Source: Eubacteriaceae bacterium CHKCI004 (GTDB taxonomy: Bacteria > Bacillota > Clostridia > Lachnospirales > Lachnospiraceae). From it: a DNA stretch of 64,000 nucleotides. Under the pieces are notes generated by a model that ran no database searches, was not told the DNA's origin, and saw only the letters and a list, made by a program, of their open reading frames with translations. Of this stretch, positions 53,032 through 62,446 are shown piece by piece (within the stretch, counting starts at the first letter, position 1; the number at the start of each line of letters is the position of its first letter). Where the stretch lies: NCBI GenBank assembly GCA_900016875.1, contig FCNR01000060.1, positions 45,643-109,642 of the forward strand, written 5' to 3'. The translations under genes and the position numbers were made by a program.

Positions 53032-55311
53032 ATGGATGCCCAGAAACAAAGAGTAAGCAGAATGCAGAAAGAAATCAGTCAGCCTAAAGATTTTACGGAT
53101 CCGGGAGTGCTCCACGACCGGTTGATAAAGGCAATTCGTCAGTATCACCCGTCTACAGACCTTTCTATGGTAGAGAAAGCCTATCATTTGGCGTACAAGG
53201 CCCATGAAGGGCAGAAGAGAAAGTCGGGAGAGCCTTATATCATACATCCCTTGTGTGTGGGGATTATTCTGGCGGAGCTGGAACTTGACAAGGAGACCAT
53301 TGTCGCCGGGATACTGCACGATGTGGTGGAGGACACGGATTACACCCTGGAGGATATCACCCGGGAGTTCAACGAGGAAGTGGCTCTTCTTGTGGATGGC
53401 GTGACGAAGCTTGGTCAGCTGTCCTATTCCCATGACAAGATGGATATCCAGGCGGAGAATTTGAGAAAGATGTTCCTGGCTATGGCCAAGGACATCCGGG
53501 TAATTCTTATCAAGCTGGCGGACCGGCTCCACAATATGCGGACGCTCCAGTATATGAAGCCGGAGAAGCAGAAGGAGAAGGCCCGGGAGACCATGGACAT
53601 TTACGCGCCGATCGCCCATCGGCTGGGTATTTCCAAGATCAAGACGGAACTGGATGATCTGTCCCTGAAATATCTGGAGCCGGAGATCTATGCGGAGCTG
53701 GAAGAAAAGCTGAATTCCAATAAGGAGGAGCGTAAGGCGTTCATTGAGTCCATCATTGAAGAGGTAAAGAACCATATCGGGGAAGCCGGCATCCGGGCAG
53801 AGGTGGACGGAAGAGTGAAGCATCTGTTCAGTATTTATAAAAAGATGCGTAACCAGCATAAGACCCTCGACCAGATATACGACATTTTTGCGGTCCGTAT
53901 CAAGGTCGAGACCGTCAGAGACTGCTATGCGGCCCTGGGCGTCATTCATGAAATGTATAAACCGATTCCTGGACGGTTTAAAGATTATATCGCCATGCCG
54001 AAGGAGAACATGTATCAGTCACTTCACACCACACTTATTGGTTCTTCAGGTACTCCTTTTGAGATTCAGATTCGGACATTTGAAATGCACCGTACAGCCG
54101 AGTACGGTATCGCGGCCCACTGGAAATACAAAGAGGGCGGCGGCAATATTAATAAAGAAGAAGAAAAGTTAAGCTGGCTCAGACAGATTCTTGAGTGGCA
54201 GCAGGATATGTCAGATAACAAAGAGTTTCTGGCAATGTTAAAGACGGACCTTGATTTGTTTGCAGAGCAGGTATATTGTTTTACTCCGAGGGGAGACGTT
54301 AAGACTCTGCCGGCAGGTTCCGTACCGATTGATTTTGCCTACATGATACACACAGCAGTGGGTAATAAGATGGTGGGCGCCAGAGTCAACGGGCGGCAGG
54401 TGCCGATTGATTATAAGATTCAGAACGGTGACCGGGTGGAGATCATCACATCACAGAATTCCAACGGTCCGAGCCGCGACTGGCTCTCCATAGTGAAGAG
54501 CTCGCAGGCAAAGACAAAGATCAACCAGTGGTTCAAATCACAATTCAAAGAAGAGAATATTTTAAAAGGCCGTGAGCTGATCGATAAATACAGCAAGGCC
54601 AGAGGAATCGTGCTGAGCGATTATATGAAGCCGGAATTCCAGAAGAAATGTATGCAGAAATACGGTTTAAAGACCTGGGATTCGGTGCTTGCAGCAGTGG
54701 GACACGGCGGCCTGAAGGAAGGCCAGGTCGTCAACAAGCTGGTGGAAGAGTACGAGAAAGTACACAAGAAACAGATGACCGATCAGGAAGCTCTCATGGA
54801 GATTTCTGAGAAAAACAAGTCGGAGAAGAGGCCGGCGCAGACACGCAAGAAGTCCGGCATTACGGTAAAGGGCATCCATGACCTTTCCGTGCGCTTCTCA
54901 AAGTGCTGCAGTCCTGTGCCGGGCGATGAGATTATCGGTTTTGTCACCCGGGGAAGGGGCATTTCCATACACCGGACCGACTGTGTCAACATTTTATGTA
55001 TGCCGGAGAGCGACCGTGCCAGACTGATCGACGCCGAGTGGGAGGTAGACGCCGTGGAAAAAAGCGGTGAGCTTTACCTGACAGAGATTTGTCTGTATGC
55101 CCACAACCGCACGGGCATCCTTTTGGACATTTCCAAAATATTTATGGAACTGAAGGTTGATCTGAAGACGGTCAACATCAAGACGAGCAAACAGGAGCTG
55201 GCGACCATCTCTCTCTCCTTTGAGATCAGCGGTATTGAGGAACTCAATCATATCATCAAGAAGCTTCGCAATGTGGAGAGTGTCATTGACATCGAGAGAA
55301 GCGCCGGATAA
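53032..55311 (+). CDS. relA: Bifunctional (p)ppGpp synthetase/hydrolase (Rel)
   Basis: 759 residues of the long RSH type. The N-terminal HD hydrolase has ILHDVVEDTDYTLEDI (about residues 94-109). The synthetase has YDIFAVRIKV and PGRFKDYIAMPKENMYQSLHTT (about 311-332). The RFKD motif is that of bifunctional Mg2+-type enzymes, not the EFDD of monofunctional RelA. TGS (about 405-465; VYCFTPRGDVKTLPAGSVPIDFAY) and the zinc-finger region with CCSPVPGDEI follow, then a C-terminal ACT domain (about 685-759). It makes and removes the starvation alarmone on the ribosome. The 95-nt gap to the next gene contains a GC-rich hairpin. Confidence 0.97.
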   Translation: MDAQKQRVSRMQKEISQPKDFTDPGVLHDRLIKAIRQYHPSTDLSMVEKAYHLAYKAHEGQKRKSGEPYIIHPLCVGIILAELELDKETIVAGILHDVVEDTDYTLEDITREFNEEVALLVDGVTKLGQLSYSHDKMDIQAENLRKMFLAMAKDIRVILIKLADRLHNMRTLQYMKPEKQKEKARETMDIYAPIAHRLGISKIKTELDDLSLKYLEPEIYAELEEKLNSNKEERKAFIESIIEEVKNHIGEAGIRAEVDGRVKHLFSIYKKMRNQHKTLDQIYDIFAVRIKVETVRDCYAALGVIHEMYKPIPGRFKDYIAMPKENMYQSLHTTLIGSSGTPFEIQIRTFEMHRTAEYGIAAHWKYKEGGGNINKEEEKLSWLRQILEWQQDMSDNKEFLAMLKTDLDLFAEQVYCFTPRGDVKTLPAGSVPIDFAYMIHTAVGNKMVGARVNGRQVPIDYKIQNGDRVEIITSQNSNGPSRDWLSIVKSSQAKTKINQWFKSQFKEENILKGRELIDKYSKARGIVLSDYMKPEFQKKCMQKYGLKTWDSVLAAVGHGGLKEGQVVNKLVEEYEKVHKKQMTDQEALMEISEKNKSEKRPAQTRKKSGITVKGIHDLSVRFSKCCSPVPGDEIIGFVTRGRGISIHRTDCVNILCMPESDRARLIDAEWEVDAVEKSGELYLTEICLYAHNRTGILLDISKIFMELKVDLKTVNIKTSKQELATISLSFEISGIEELNHIIKKLRNVESVIDIERSAG

Positions 55312-55405
55312 TGCGCGTCGCAGCGGGCGGGCCAGTCTTTTGTCCTGCCGCGCAAATATAGAAGGAGTGCTGGTCAGACAATAGAAAATAACGGAGGAAA
55401 TACCA

Positions 55406-56056
55406 GTGGGAGAATTAAAGATAGCTTGTGCCCAGCTTGGGCCGATTGATACTAATACGTATATTTTGATGGATGATGAGATTAAAGAAGCGATAATCAT
55501 CGATCCGGCGGGAAGCCCGGAAGAGTTGATTAGCTTTTTGGAGGAAAATGGGTACACGCTGGATGCGGTGCTGCTGACTCATGGTCATCACGATCATATC
55601 GGCGGTCTGGAAGGATTAAGAGAACATTATGACCCGTGGAAACTGCGGGTGTACGCAGCAAAACCAGAGCAGGAAGTGCTTATGGTTAAGGATTATAATC
55701 TGAGTCCGATGTTTGGCGGACCGGGATATACAACTCATGCCAACATGATGATCAATGACAAACAGATATTTGAAGTGACTTCCAAGCATCAGTGCCAGTG
55801 CCTTTTTACTCCTGGACATACCCTCGGAAGCTGCTGCTATTATTTTGCGGAAGAAGGCTGGCTGTTTTCCGGCGATACTTTGTTCGCCGGCAGTGTGGGC
55901 CGGACGGATTTTCCTACGGGAGATGCGCAGACATTGCTGAAGTCGCTTAATGAGGTTGTCATGGCATTGCCTGATCCGGTTGTTGTATTTCCGGGCCACG
56001 GTCCTTCCACAACGATCGGAGAGGAGCGGGCAACCAATCCGTTTGTGGAGAGGTGA
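55406..56056 (+). CDS. metallo-beta-lactamase-fold hydrolase (glyoxalase II-like)
   Basis: 216 residues with a GTG start at 55406 after GGAGG. The zinc motif THGHHDHIGG (about residues 58-67) is followed by TPGHTLGSCCYY, FSGDTLFAGSVGRTDF with the bridging Asp, and a last PGHGPSTT histidine. This full set of ligands is that of the glyoxalase II/YcbL group, which hydrolyses thioesters. No glutathione genes are nearby, so the true substrate is unknown. It lies between relA and hemZ, a common Firmicute arrangement (rel, MBL, hemZ). Confidence 0.9.
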   Translation: MGELKIACAQLGPIDTNTYILMDDEIKEAIIIDPAGSPEELISFLEENGYTLDAVLLTHGHHDHIGGLEGLREHYDPWKLRVYAAKPEQEVLMVKDYNLSPMFGGPGYTTHANMMINDKQIFEVTSKHQCQCLFTPGHTLGSCCYYFAEEGWLFSGDTLFAGSVGRTDFPTGDAQTLLKSLNEVVMALPDPVVVFPGHGPSTTIGEERATNPFVER

Positions 56057-56121
56057 AATGTACAGTACGCGCGGGCAAATGTACCGTGCGTTTTACATTG
56101 AGCAGGGGAAAAGAGAAAAGT

Positions 56122-57684
56122 ATGATATATTTGTACCAGAATGATAATGAGTATGATTATGATGTCAGGGCAATCTCGCTGGCTTTTTTTGAGAGGGAAA
56201 AGATTGTTTCCGTAACAGAATCAGAGTTCATCCGTCTGTCTTCCGAAGGGCAAGGAGAGGAAAATGTACGTTTTCTCTCCCTGATTTATGAAGACAAAAA
56301 AATAACGGGACGTCTTTTCGAGCAAAAAGGAAGTAAGGCGGAGCGGGACGTTTTCTGCGATTACCGTGATCACGAACAGTGCAGAAATGAAGTCTGCCGT
56401 TTCCTGTACCGGCTGTTTTCTGATTTCACAGGGAGAACGCTTCCCTGGGGAATGCTGACAGGAATTCGTCCGACAAAGATCGTTATGAAATGGATGGAAG
56501 AGCTGGAGGCAGCAGAGAACGGAGAGGCAGAGCAGAAACGGCACACCGGGCAGGCATTGAAAACAGCGGACGGAGACCGGGCCGGGAAAATGCCTGAGAC
56601 TGTCAGAGTTTCTCTGGAAAAAAGATTCTCAGATACTTATCTGACGGACGGGCAGAAGGCACGGTTATGTGTGCAGGTAGCTGAGCGGGAAAAGGCATTT
56701 CTGGATGCGCATCCTTATGAAGAGGAATACAGTTTGTATATTGGTATTCCGTTCTGCCCTACCACCTGCCTTTATTGTTCGTTTGCATCCTTTCCGGTGT
56801 CAAAGTTCGGAGACCGTATGGAAGGATATATGAAGGCTTTGGGCAAAGAACTGGCGTACGTATCGCAGGCATGCGCCCATAAAAAGCTCACGTCCGTCTA
56901 TGTGGGAGGAGGGACGCCGACAGCCCTCACCGAGGACTGCCTGAAGCTTTTGATGGAACAGATCCACCGTTTCTTTCCGGTGGAAGAGGCAAGGGAGTTT
57001 ACTGTGGAAGCGGGACGTCCGGACAGCGTGACTGCCGGGAAGCTCCGGACGCTCTACGACGCCGGGGTGGGAAGAATCAGCATCAATCCTCAGACCATGC
57101 ATGATGAGACGCTTCGCCTGATTGGAAGGAATCACACGGTGGAACAGGTAAAAGAAGCTTACCGTCTTGCAAGAGAGATTGGATTTGATAATATTAATAT
57201 GGATATGATCACCGGGCTGCCGGGGGAAGACATTTCCCATGTGAAGGAGACGCTGGAAACGATTTTCCGGATGAAGCCGGAGAGTCTGACGGTACATTCC
57301 CTGGCTATCAAGCGGGCGGCTCATCTCAATATAGAGATGGAGCGGTATCAAAGTCTCGTGAAGGGCAGCACGAATGAAATGCTCCGGGCAGTGGATGAAT
57401 ACTGCGGCAGAATGGGAATGGTTCCTTACTACATGTACCGGCAGAAAAATATCCCGGGAAATCTGGAAAACATCGGATACAGTCTTCCGGGAAAAGAATG
57501 TTTATATAACATATTGATTATGGAAGAAAAACAGGATATTATATCATGCGGGGCAGGTGCCTCCACAAAGTATGTGTTCCCGGAGGATAACCGGATTGAA
57601 CGCACGGAAAATGTAAAGAATATTGAGCATTATGTGAATCGTATTGACGAGATGATTGAAAGAAAGAGAAAATATCTGGGATAA
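56122..57684 (+). CDS. hemZ: HemZ, coproporphyrinogen III dehydrogenase-like radical SAM protein
   Basis: 520 residues from ATG 56122 (MIYLYQNDNEYDYD), which fits the HemZ N-terminus; an in-frame GTG at 56053 would add 23 unusual residues. The radical SAM motif CPTTCLYC is in GIPFCPTTCLYCSFASFP (about residues 214-231). YVGGGTPTAL, NPQTMHDETLRLIGR and NMDMITGLPGE are the HemN-like core, and TGIRPTK in the N-terminal part is HemZ-specific. Role in anaerobic heme synthesis is accepted for B. subtilis, but in heme-less anaerobes the true function is unclear. It probably shares the mRNA with the MBL gene, 65 nt upstream. Confidence 0.9.
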   Translation: MIYLYQNDNEYDYDVRAISLAFFEREKIVSVTESEFIRLSSEGQGEENVRFLSLIYEDKKITGRLFEQKGSKAERDVFCDYRDHEQCRNEVCRFLYRLFSDFTGRTLPWGMLTGIRPTKIVMKWMEELEAAENGEAEQKRHTGQALKTADGDRAGKMPETVRVSLEKRFSDTYLTDGQKARLCVQVAEREKAFLDAHPYEEEYSLYIGIPFCPTTCLYCSFASFPVSKFGDRMEGYMKALGKELAYVSQACAHKKLTSVYVGGGTPTALTEDCLKLLMEQIHRFFPVEEAREFTVEAGRPDSVTAGKLRTLYDAGVGRISINPQTMHDETLRLIGRNHTVEQVKEAYRLAREIGFDNINMDMITGLPGEDISHVKETLETIFRMKPESLTVHSLAIKRAAHLNIEMERYQSLVKGSTNEMLRAVDEYCGRMGMVPYYMYRQKNIPGNLENIGYSLPGKECLYNILIMEEKQDIISCGAGASTKYVFPEDNRIERTENVKNIEHYVNRIDEMIERKRKYLG

Positions 57685-57715
57685 TACAGAAGATATACAA
57701 AAAGAGGAAAAGAGA

Positions 57716-58309
57716 ATGGCATACGCTTATGGAGTCCATGACCTGGAAACACCGATCCAGGACTCACTGGGAGAAGCGATTCTCCATGGGATCGTGGTCA
57801 GTAATCTGGCCTATTTCGTAGGAAAAGAAATGGACTTGCCGGAAGAAAAATGTCACAATCTTGCAGTGGCAGGTATGGTTCACGACATAGGGAAGCTTCG
57901 GCTTCGTTCCTACGTTTATGAAGAAAAAGGAGCACAACTGAATATTGATGAGCTTCGATATGTAAGACTTCATCCTACCCTTGGATATGCAATTCTGAAG
58001 GAGCACGGGTATGAAGAAGAAGTTTTGACGGCGGTTCTCTATCATCATGAGAACGTCGATGGAAGCGGGTATCCTAATAATCTGAAAAATGAAGATATTC
58101 CGCTTGGAGCACGTATTTTGAGAGTCTGCGACGCCTTTGGAGCGTTGATCGCGAACCGGGCGTACCGCAGCGCATTTGATATTGAAACTGCATTATCAAT
58201 TATGATCGAAGAGATTAAAAATTTTGATATGCGTGTATTTTTAGCTTTTCAGAAAGTATCCCAGTCCAGCGATATGAAGGAAATGCTTGCCAGTCTGGGA
58301 ATACAGTAA
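57716..58309 (+). CDS. HD-GYP-type phosphohydrolase domain protein
   Basis: 197 residues from ATG 57716, after AAAGAGGA; the frame is open from 57656 without a site. The HD pair is MVHDIGKLRLRSYVY (about residues 58-72), then HPTLGYAILKEHGY and HHENVDGSGYP (about 116-126), which is the GYP signature, and LGARILRVCDAFGALIANRAYR. This is a stand-alone HD-GYP domain as in cyclic-di-GMP phosphodiesterases. It lacks a receiver or membrane domain. It lies 31 nt after hemZ and 35 nt before aspS. The GYP is intact, so activity on c-di-GMP or another cyclic dinucleotide is likely. Confidence 0.85.
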   Translation: MAYAYGVHDLETPIQDSLGEAILHGIVVSNLAYFVGKEMDLPEEKCHNLAVAGMVHDIGKLRLRSYVYEEKGAQLNIDELRYVRLHPTLGYAILKEHGYEEEVLTAVLYHHENVDGSGYPNNLKNEDIPLGARILRVCDAFGALIANRAYRSAFDIETALSIMIEEIKNFDMRVFLAFQKVSQSSDMKEMLASLGIQ

Positions 58310-58344
58310 TATACACTATAGGAATACAGGAGGAAATAATAATT

Positions 58345-60150
58345 ATGGCTGAGTCAATGAAAGGCCTGAAACGAACCCACCGTTGTACTGAGGTGACAGC
58401 CGCAGATATCGGTACTCAGGTTACGCTGATGGGATGGGTGCAGAAAAGAAGAAATCTTGGAAGTCTGATTTTTGTGGATTTAAGAGACAGAAGCGGACTG
58501 ATGCAGTTATATTTTGAAGAGGAAACCATCGGAACCGAAGGGTTTGAAAAGGCAGGGAGCCTCCGTTCGGAGTTTGTCATTGCTGTTAAAGGAACAGTGG
58601 AGAGAAGAAGTGGAGCCGTCAACGAATCTCTGAAAACCGGAGAGCTGGAGATTAAGGTGACAGAACTGCGCATTTTGTCCGAATCACAGACTCCGCCGTT
58701 TCCGATTGACGCCGATATTACGGTGAAGGATGACCTGCGCCTCAAATACCGGTATCTGGATCTGCGCAGACCTAACATTCAAAGAAATTTAATGATGCGC
58801 AGTAAAATTGCTATGCTCACCAGACAGTTTTTGGCTGAGGAAGGATTTCTTGAGATCGAGACTCCGATGCTTACAAAGAGTACGCCGGAGGGTGCGAGAG
58901 ATTATCTGGTTCCAAGCCGGATTCATCCGGGTTGCTTCTATGCTCTTCCGCAGTCGCCACAGCTTTTCAAACAGCTTCTTATGGTATCGGGCTATGACCG
59001 CTATTTCCAACTGGCAAAATGTTTCCGTGACGAGGATCTTCGTGCGGACCGTCAGCCGGAGTTTACTCAGATCGATATGGAGTTATCCTTCGTGGATGTG
59101 GATGATGTTATTGATGTAAACGAGCGTCTTCTGGCATTTTTATTCAAGAAATGTCTCGGCGTGGATGTATCTCTGCCAATTCAGAGAATGACCTGGCAGG
59201 AAGCCATGGACCGTTTTGGCTCTGACAAACCGGATCTTCGTTTTGGTATGGAGATCATGGATGTGTCCGAGATGGTAAAAGACTGTGGTTTCGGCGTATT
59301 TTCCGGCGCGGTGGCAGACGGCGGTGTGGTTCGTGCTGTCTGCGCGGAAGGTCTTGGTGACGTGTCCAGCAAAAAAATGAAAAATATTGAGAAGACGGCA
59401 AAGGATTACGGCGCAAAAGGACTGGCCTACATTCAGTTGAAATCAGACGGAACCATGAAGTGTCCGTTTGCTAAGTTCCTTTCTGAGGAAGAATTGCAGA
59501 AGCTCATCGAAGCTGTCGGAGCAAAACAGGGAGACCTGGTTGTCTTTGCGGCAGATAAGTTCAAAGTGGTCTGCGACGTACTTGGCGCGCTTCGTCTGAA
59601 GTTTGCTGATGAGCTTGGTCTTCTGGATAAATTCGACTACAGATTTGTGTGGATCACCGAGTTCCCCCTGCTGGAATGGTCTGAGGAGCAGGGCAGATAC
59701 ACAGCTATGCACCATCCGTTTACTATGCCGATGGAAGAGGATCTGGAGTTCATTGATACAGATCCGGGCAGAGTGCGTGCCAAAGCTTACGATATCGTTC
59801 TGAACGGAACGGAACTTGGCGGCGGCAGTGTCAGAATTCATCAGGACGACATTCAGGAGAAAATGTTTGAATGTCTGGGATTCACCAAAGAGCAGGCGCA
59901 CGAGAGATTTGGATTCCTTCTGGAAGCTTTCAAATACGGTGTGCCGCCACACGCAGGACTTGCCTACGGACTGGATCGTCTTGTGATGCTTATGACCGGA
60001 GAGGATTCGATTCGTGATGTGATTGCTTTCCCGAAGGTGAAAGATGCTTCCTGTCTCATGACCAACGCTCCGGACGTGGTGGATGACAAGCAGCTGGAAG
60101 AACTGCACATCGCTGTTACCGAAGAAGAAAAAGAACAGACAGCAGAATAA
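58345..60150 (+). CDS. aspS: Aspartyl-tRNA synthetase
   Basis: 601 residues; ATG 58345 follows AGGAGGAAA. The N-terminal OB anticodon domain (VTLMGWVQKRRNLGSLIFVDLRDRSG) is followed by class II motif 2 (FRDEDLRADRQPEFTQIDMELSF), the bacterial GAD insertion (about residues 285-415), and motif 3 (GLAYGLDRLVMLMTGEDSIRDVIAFPK). Length and insertion fit bacterial AspRS. Discriminating vs non-discriminating type cannot be told here. It ends at a terminator at 60180. Confidence 0.97.
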   Translation: MAESMKGLKRTHRCTEVTAADIGTQVTLMGWVQKRRNLGSLIFVDLRDRSGLMQLYFEEETIGTEGFEKAGSLRSEFVIAVKGTVERRSGAVNESLKTGELEIKVTELRILSESQTPPFPIDADITVKDDLRLKYRYLDLRRPNIQRNLMMRSKIAMLTRQFLAEEGFLEIETPMLTKSTPEGARDYLVPSRIHPGCFYALPQSPQLFKQLLMVSGYDRYFQLAKCFRDEDLRADRQPEFTQIDMELSFVDVDDVIDVNERLLAFLFKKCLGVDVSLPIQRMTWQEAMDRFGSDKPDLRFGMEIMDVSEMVKDCGFGVFSGAVADGGVVRAVCAEGLGDVSSKKMKNIEKTAKDYGAKGLAYIQLKSDGTMKCPFAKFLSEEELQKLIEAVGAKQGDLVVFAADKFKVVCDVLGALRLKFADELGLLDKFDYRFVWITEFPLLEWSEEQGRYTAMHHPFTMPMEEDLEFIDTDPGRVRAKAYDIVLNGTELGGGSVRIHQDDIQEKMFECLGFTKEQAHERFGFLLEAFKYGVPPHAGLAYGLDRLVMLMTGEDSIRDVIAFPKVKDASCLMTNAPDVVDDKQLEELHIAVTEEEKEQTAE

Positions 60151-60179
60151 AAGAGCGCTGAAAAGAAATATATAGAAGG

Positions 60180-60238
60180 AGCGGTTTTTTTCCGAAATGA
60201 TATGCTCACTGTCGGAAGGAGACCGCTTTTTCTTTTTG
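60180..60238 (+). terminator. aspS terminator
   Basis: AGCGGT (60180-60185) pairs with ACCGCT (60222-60227), with inner TTCCGA/TCGGAA pairing and a T-rich tail (TTTTTCTTTTT). Confidence 0.8.
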
Positions 60239-60409
60239 ATGGACTGGCTGACGATGCATTTTGTAAGTTGTTTATAGCAGGAAGATTATATAATAATCAA
60301 AAATGCACAAATATATTTACAAATGTAAAAATAAATATCTAATTAAAAGAAAAAACACTAAATATTTAAGTAAAAATTGAAAGAAAGTAAAAATAATTCC
60401 TTGTTTTTG
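60239..60409. other. AT-rich intergenic region before the transketolase promoter
   Basis: About 170 bp of A/T-rich sequence between the aspS terminator and the next promoter. I see no ORF with a ribosome-binding site, no repeat and no clear operator. Confidence 0.5.
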
Positions 60410-60438
60410 TTGACAAGCACAAAGCTATCCGATATAAT
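60410..60438 (+). promoter_or_regulatory. consensus promoter of the transketolase operon
   Basis: -35 TTGACA (60410-60415), 17-bp spacer, -10 TATAAT (60433-60438), a perfect match. A small palindrome AAGAGATTCTCTT follows at the expected start of transcription. The leader is about 140 nt. Confidence 0.9.
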
Positions 60439-60584
60439 TTAAGAAAAATAAGAGATTCTCTTAGGAAATGGTACATGTTTATCAAAAGTATGGTATACTG
60501 ATTGCAGCAATATTTCCGACGGGGCAGATGGGGATTTTGAAAAAGAGATCTTCTGTTCCGCCGCACAAAGAAAGGTGGATTAAC

Positions 60585-61415
60585 ATGAATGAGCTTCAGC
60601 TGAAAAAGACGGCCAACGAGATCCGTAAGGGGATTATAACAGCGGTCTATAATGCAAAGGCAGGGCATCCGGGCGGTTCCCTCTCTGCCGCAGAGATGTT
60701 CACATATCTTTATTTTGAGGAGCTGAATGTGGACCCGGCCAATCCGGATGATCCGGACAGAGACCGTTTTGTCCTTTCCAAAGGACATACTGCGCCGGGA
60801 TTATATGCTGCTCTGGCGTACAGAGGATTTTTCCCGGTGGAAGATTTGAAGACACTTCGTCATCTGGGTTCTTATCTGCAGGGACATCCGTGCATGCAGC
60901 ATATTCCTGGTGTTGACATGTCCTCGGGTTCTCTTGGCCAGGGAATTTCTGCGGCAGTGGGCATGGCGCTTTCTGCCAAGATTCGCGGCAAAGACTATCG
61001 TACGTATACTCTGCTTGGTGACGGAGAGATTCAGGAAGGCCAGGTATGGGAAGCGGCGATGTTTGCAGGAGCTAAAAAACTTGATAATCTGGTCGTTATT
61101 GTAGATAACAACGGTCTTCAGATTGATGGAAAAATTGAAGATGTCAACTCTCCGTATCCGATTGACGAGAAGTTCAAAGCATTTAATTTCCATGTGATTA
61201 ATATTGATGGTCATGATTTTGGACAGATTGCTGAAGCATTTGAAGAGGCGCGCGGTACAAAAGGATGTCCGACAGCAATTATCATGAAAACCATCAAGGG
61301 CAAAGGAGTTTCCTATATGGAGAATCAGGCCGGCTGGCATGGCAAGGCTCCGAATGAAGAAGAATATAAGATTGCGATGGAAGATTTGGAAAAGGCAGGT
61401 GCAGCATTATGTTAG
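60585..61415 (+). CDS. Transketolase, N-terminal subunit
   Basis: 276 residues from ATG 60585, after AAAGGTGG; the frame is open from 60468 but covers the leader. It carries the ThDP half of a split transketolase: GHPGGSLSAAEMFTYLYF, SKGHTAPGLYAAL, the GDGEIQEGQVWEAAMFAGA ThDP-Mg motif and KTIKGKGVSYMEN. Firmicute and archaeal genomes often encode the two halves as separate chains. Partner is the next gene, which overlaps by 7 nt. It shifts two-carbon units in the pentose phosphate pathway, in keeping with rpiB downstream. Confidence 0.95.
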   Translation: MNELQLKKTANEIRKGIITAVYNAKAGHPGGSLSAAEMFTYLYFEELNVDPANPDDPDRDRFVLSKGHTAPGLYAALAYRGFFPVEDLKTLRHLGSYLQGHPCMQHIPGVDMSSGSLGQGISAAVGMALSAKIRGKDYRTYTLLGDGEIQEGQVWEAAMFAGAKKLDNLVVIVDNNGLQIDGKIEDVNSPYPIDEKFKAFNFHVINIDGHDFGQIAEAFEEARGTKGCPTAIIMKTIKGKGVSYMENQAGWHGKAPNEEEYKIAMEDLEKAGAALC

Positions 61416-62350
61416 AGGGAAAGAAGATTGCAACCCGTGAAAGTTATGGTAATGCGCTGGTGGAACTGGGCAAGGTCAATGACCGGGTCGTGGTACTGGA
61501 CGCCGATTTAGCAGGAGCTACAAAGACCGGAACATTTAAAAAAGCATTTCCTGAGCGATTTTTTGACTGCGGTATTGCAGAAGGCAATATGGCAGGTATT
61601 GCGGCAGGTCTGGCTGCCACAGGCATGATACCTTTTATGAGCAGTTTTGCTATGTTTGCGGCAGGACGTGCCTACGAACAGATTCGCAACTCCATCGGAT
61701 ATCCGCATCTTAATGTTAAGATTGGCGCTACCCACGCGGGAATCTCTGTGGGTGAAGATGGAGCAACTCATCAGTGTAACGAAGATATCGCGCTTATGAG
61801 AACGATTCCTGGCATGGTTGTGATTTCCCCGTCTGATGATGTTGAGGCAAGAGCGGCAGTCGCAGCGGCAGCAGAGTATGAAGGACCTGTTTATCTGCGG
61901 TTTGGCCGTCTGGCAGCGCCGGTCATCAATGATAATCCGGATTACAAGTTTGAGATGGGCAAAGGCATTGTTTTAAAAGAAGGCAAGGACGTGACTCTCG
62001 TAGCCACCGGTCTTATGGTGGGCTACACCCTGGAAGCGGCTGAGATGCTGGAAAAAGACGGAATCAGCGCTAAGGTAATCAACATTCATACTATCAAGCC
62101 TCTTGATGAAGAGCTCATTGTATCCGCAGCGAAAGAAACCGGCAAGATTGTAACGATTGAGGAACATTCTATCATCGGCGGTTTGGGCGGAGCGGTCTGC
62201 GAAGCACTGTCCGAGAAATATCCGGTTCCGGTAAAACGAATCGGTGTTCACGATGAATATGGTCAGTCAGGACCGGCAGTGGAACTTCTGCATCATTATA
62301 AACTGGATGCGGAAGGTATCTACGGCCAGATCAAAGAGTTCCTTAAATAA
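61409..62350 (+). CDS. Transketolase, C-terminal subunit
   Basis: 313 residues; ATG 61409 overlaps the end of the N-terminal subunit gene. It contains the pyrimidine-binding domain (ATRESYGNALVELGKVNDRVVVLDADLAGATKT, with the RFFDCGIAEGNMAGIAAGLA loop holding the catalytic Glu) and the C-terminal domain (IVLKEGKDVTLVATGLMVG and EEHSIIGGLGGAV). It completes the active site with the preceding protein. It is followed by the rpiB leader after about 60 nt. Confidence 0.95.
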   Translation: MLEGKKIATRESYGNALVELGKVNDRVVVLDADLAGATKTGTFKKAFPERFFDCGIAEGNMAGIAAGLAATGMIPFMSSFAMFAAGRAYEQIRNSIGYPHLNVKIGATHAGISVGEDGATHQCNEDIALMRTIPGMVVISPSDDVEARAAVAAAAEYEGPVYLRFGRLAAPVINDNPDYKFEMGKGIVLKEGKDVTLVATGLMVGYTLEAAEMLEKDGISAKVINIHTIKPLDEELIVSAAKETGKIVTIEEHSIIGGLGGAVCEALSEKYPVPVKRIGVHDEYGQSGPAVELLHHYKLDAEGIYGQIKEFLK

Positions 62351-62389
62351 ATAATAATTTTTCCTGCAAGTTAGGTCTGTGGAATCAGG

Positions 62390-62446
62390 AAGGAGGAAGA
62401 AGCCGCCGGCGTAGCTGTGCCCCGGCAGCGGCTTCAGAAGATAAAT
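62390..62446 (+). promoter_or_regulatory. rpiB leader: Shine-Dalgarno separated from start by a hairpin
   Basis: AAGGAGG (62390-62396) is a strong ribosome-binding site but 50 nt before ATG 62447. Between them GAAGCCGC (62399-62406) pairs perfectly with GCGGCTTC (62428-62435). If folded, the site lies about 13 unpaired nt from the ATG. A weak AGAAG (62436-62440) is the only other site. Confidence 0.5.

Noticed and set aside
56053..56121. upstream GTG start for hemZ
   Set aside because: It would add 23 residues with an odd CTVRAGKCTVRF repeat not typical of HemZ; ATG 56122 gives the expected N-terminus.
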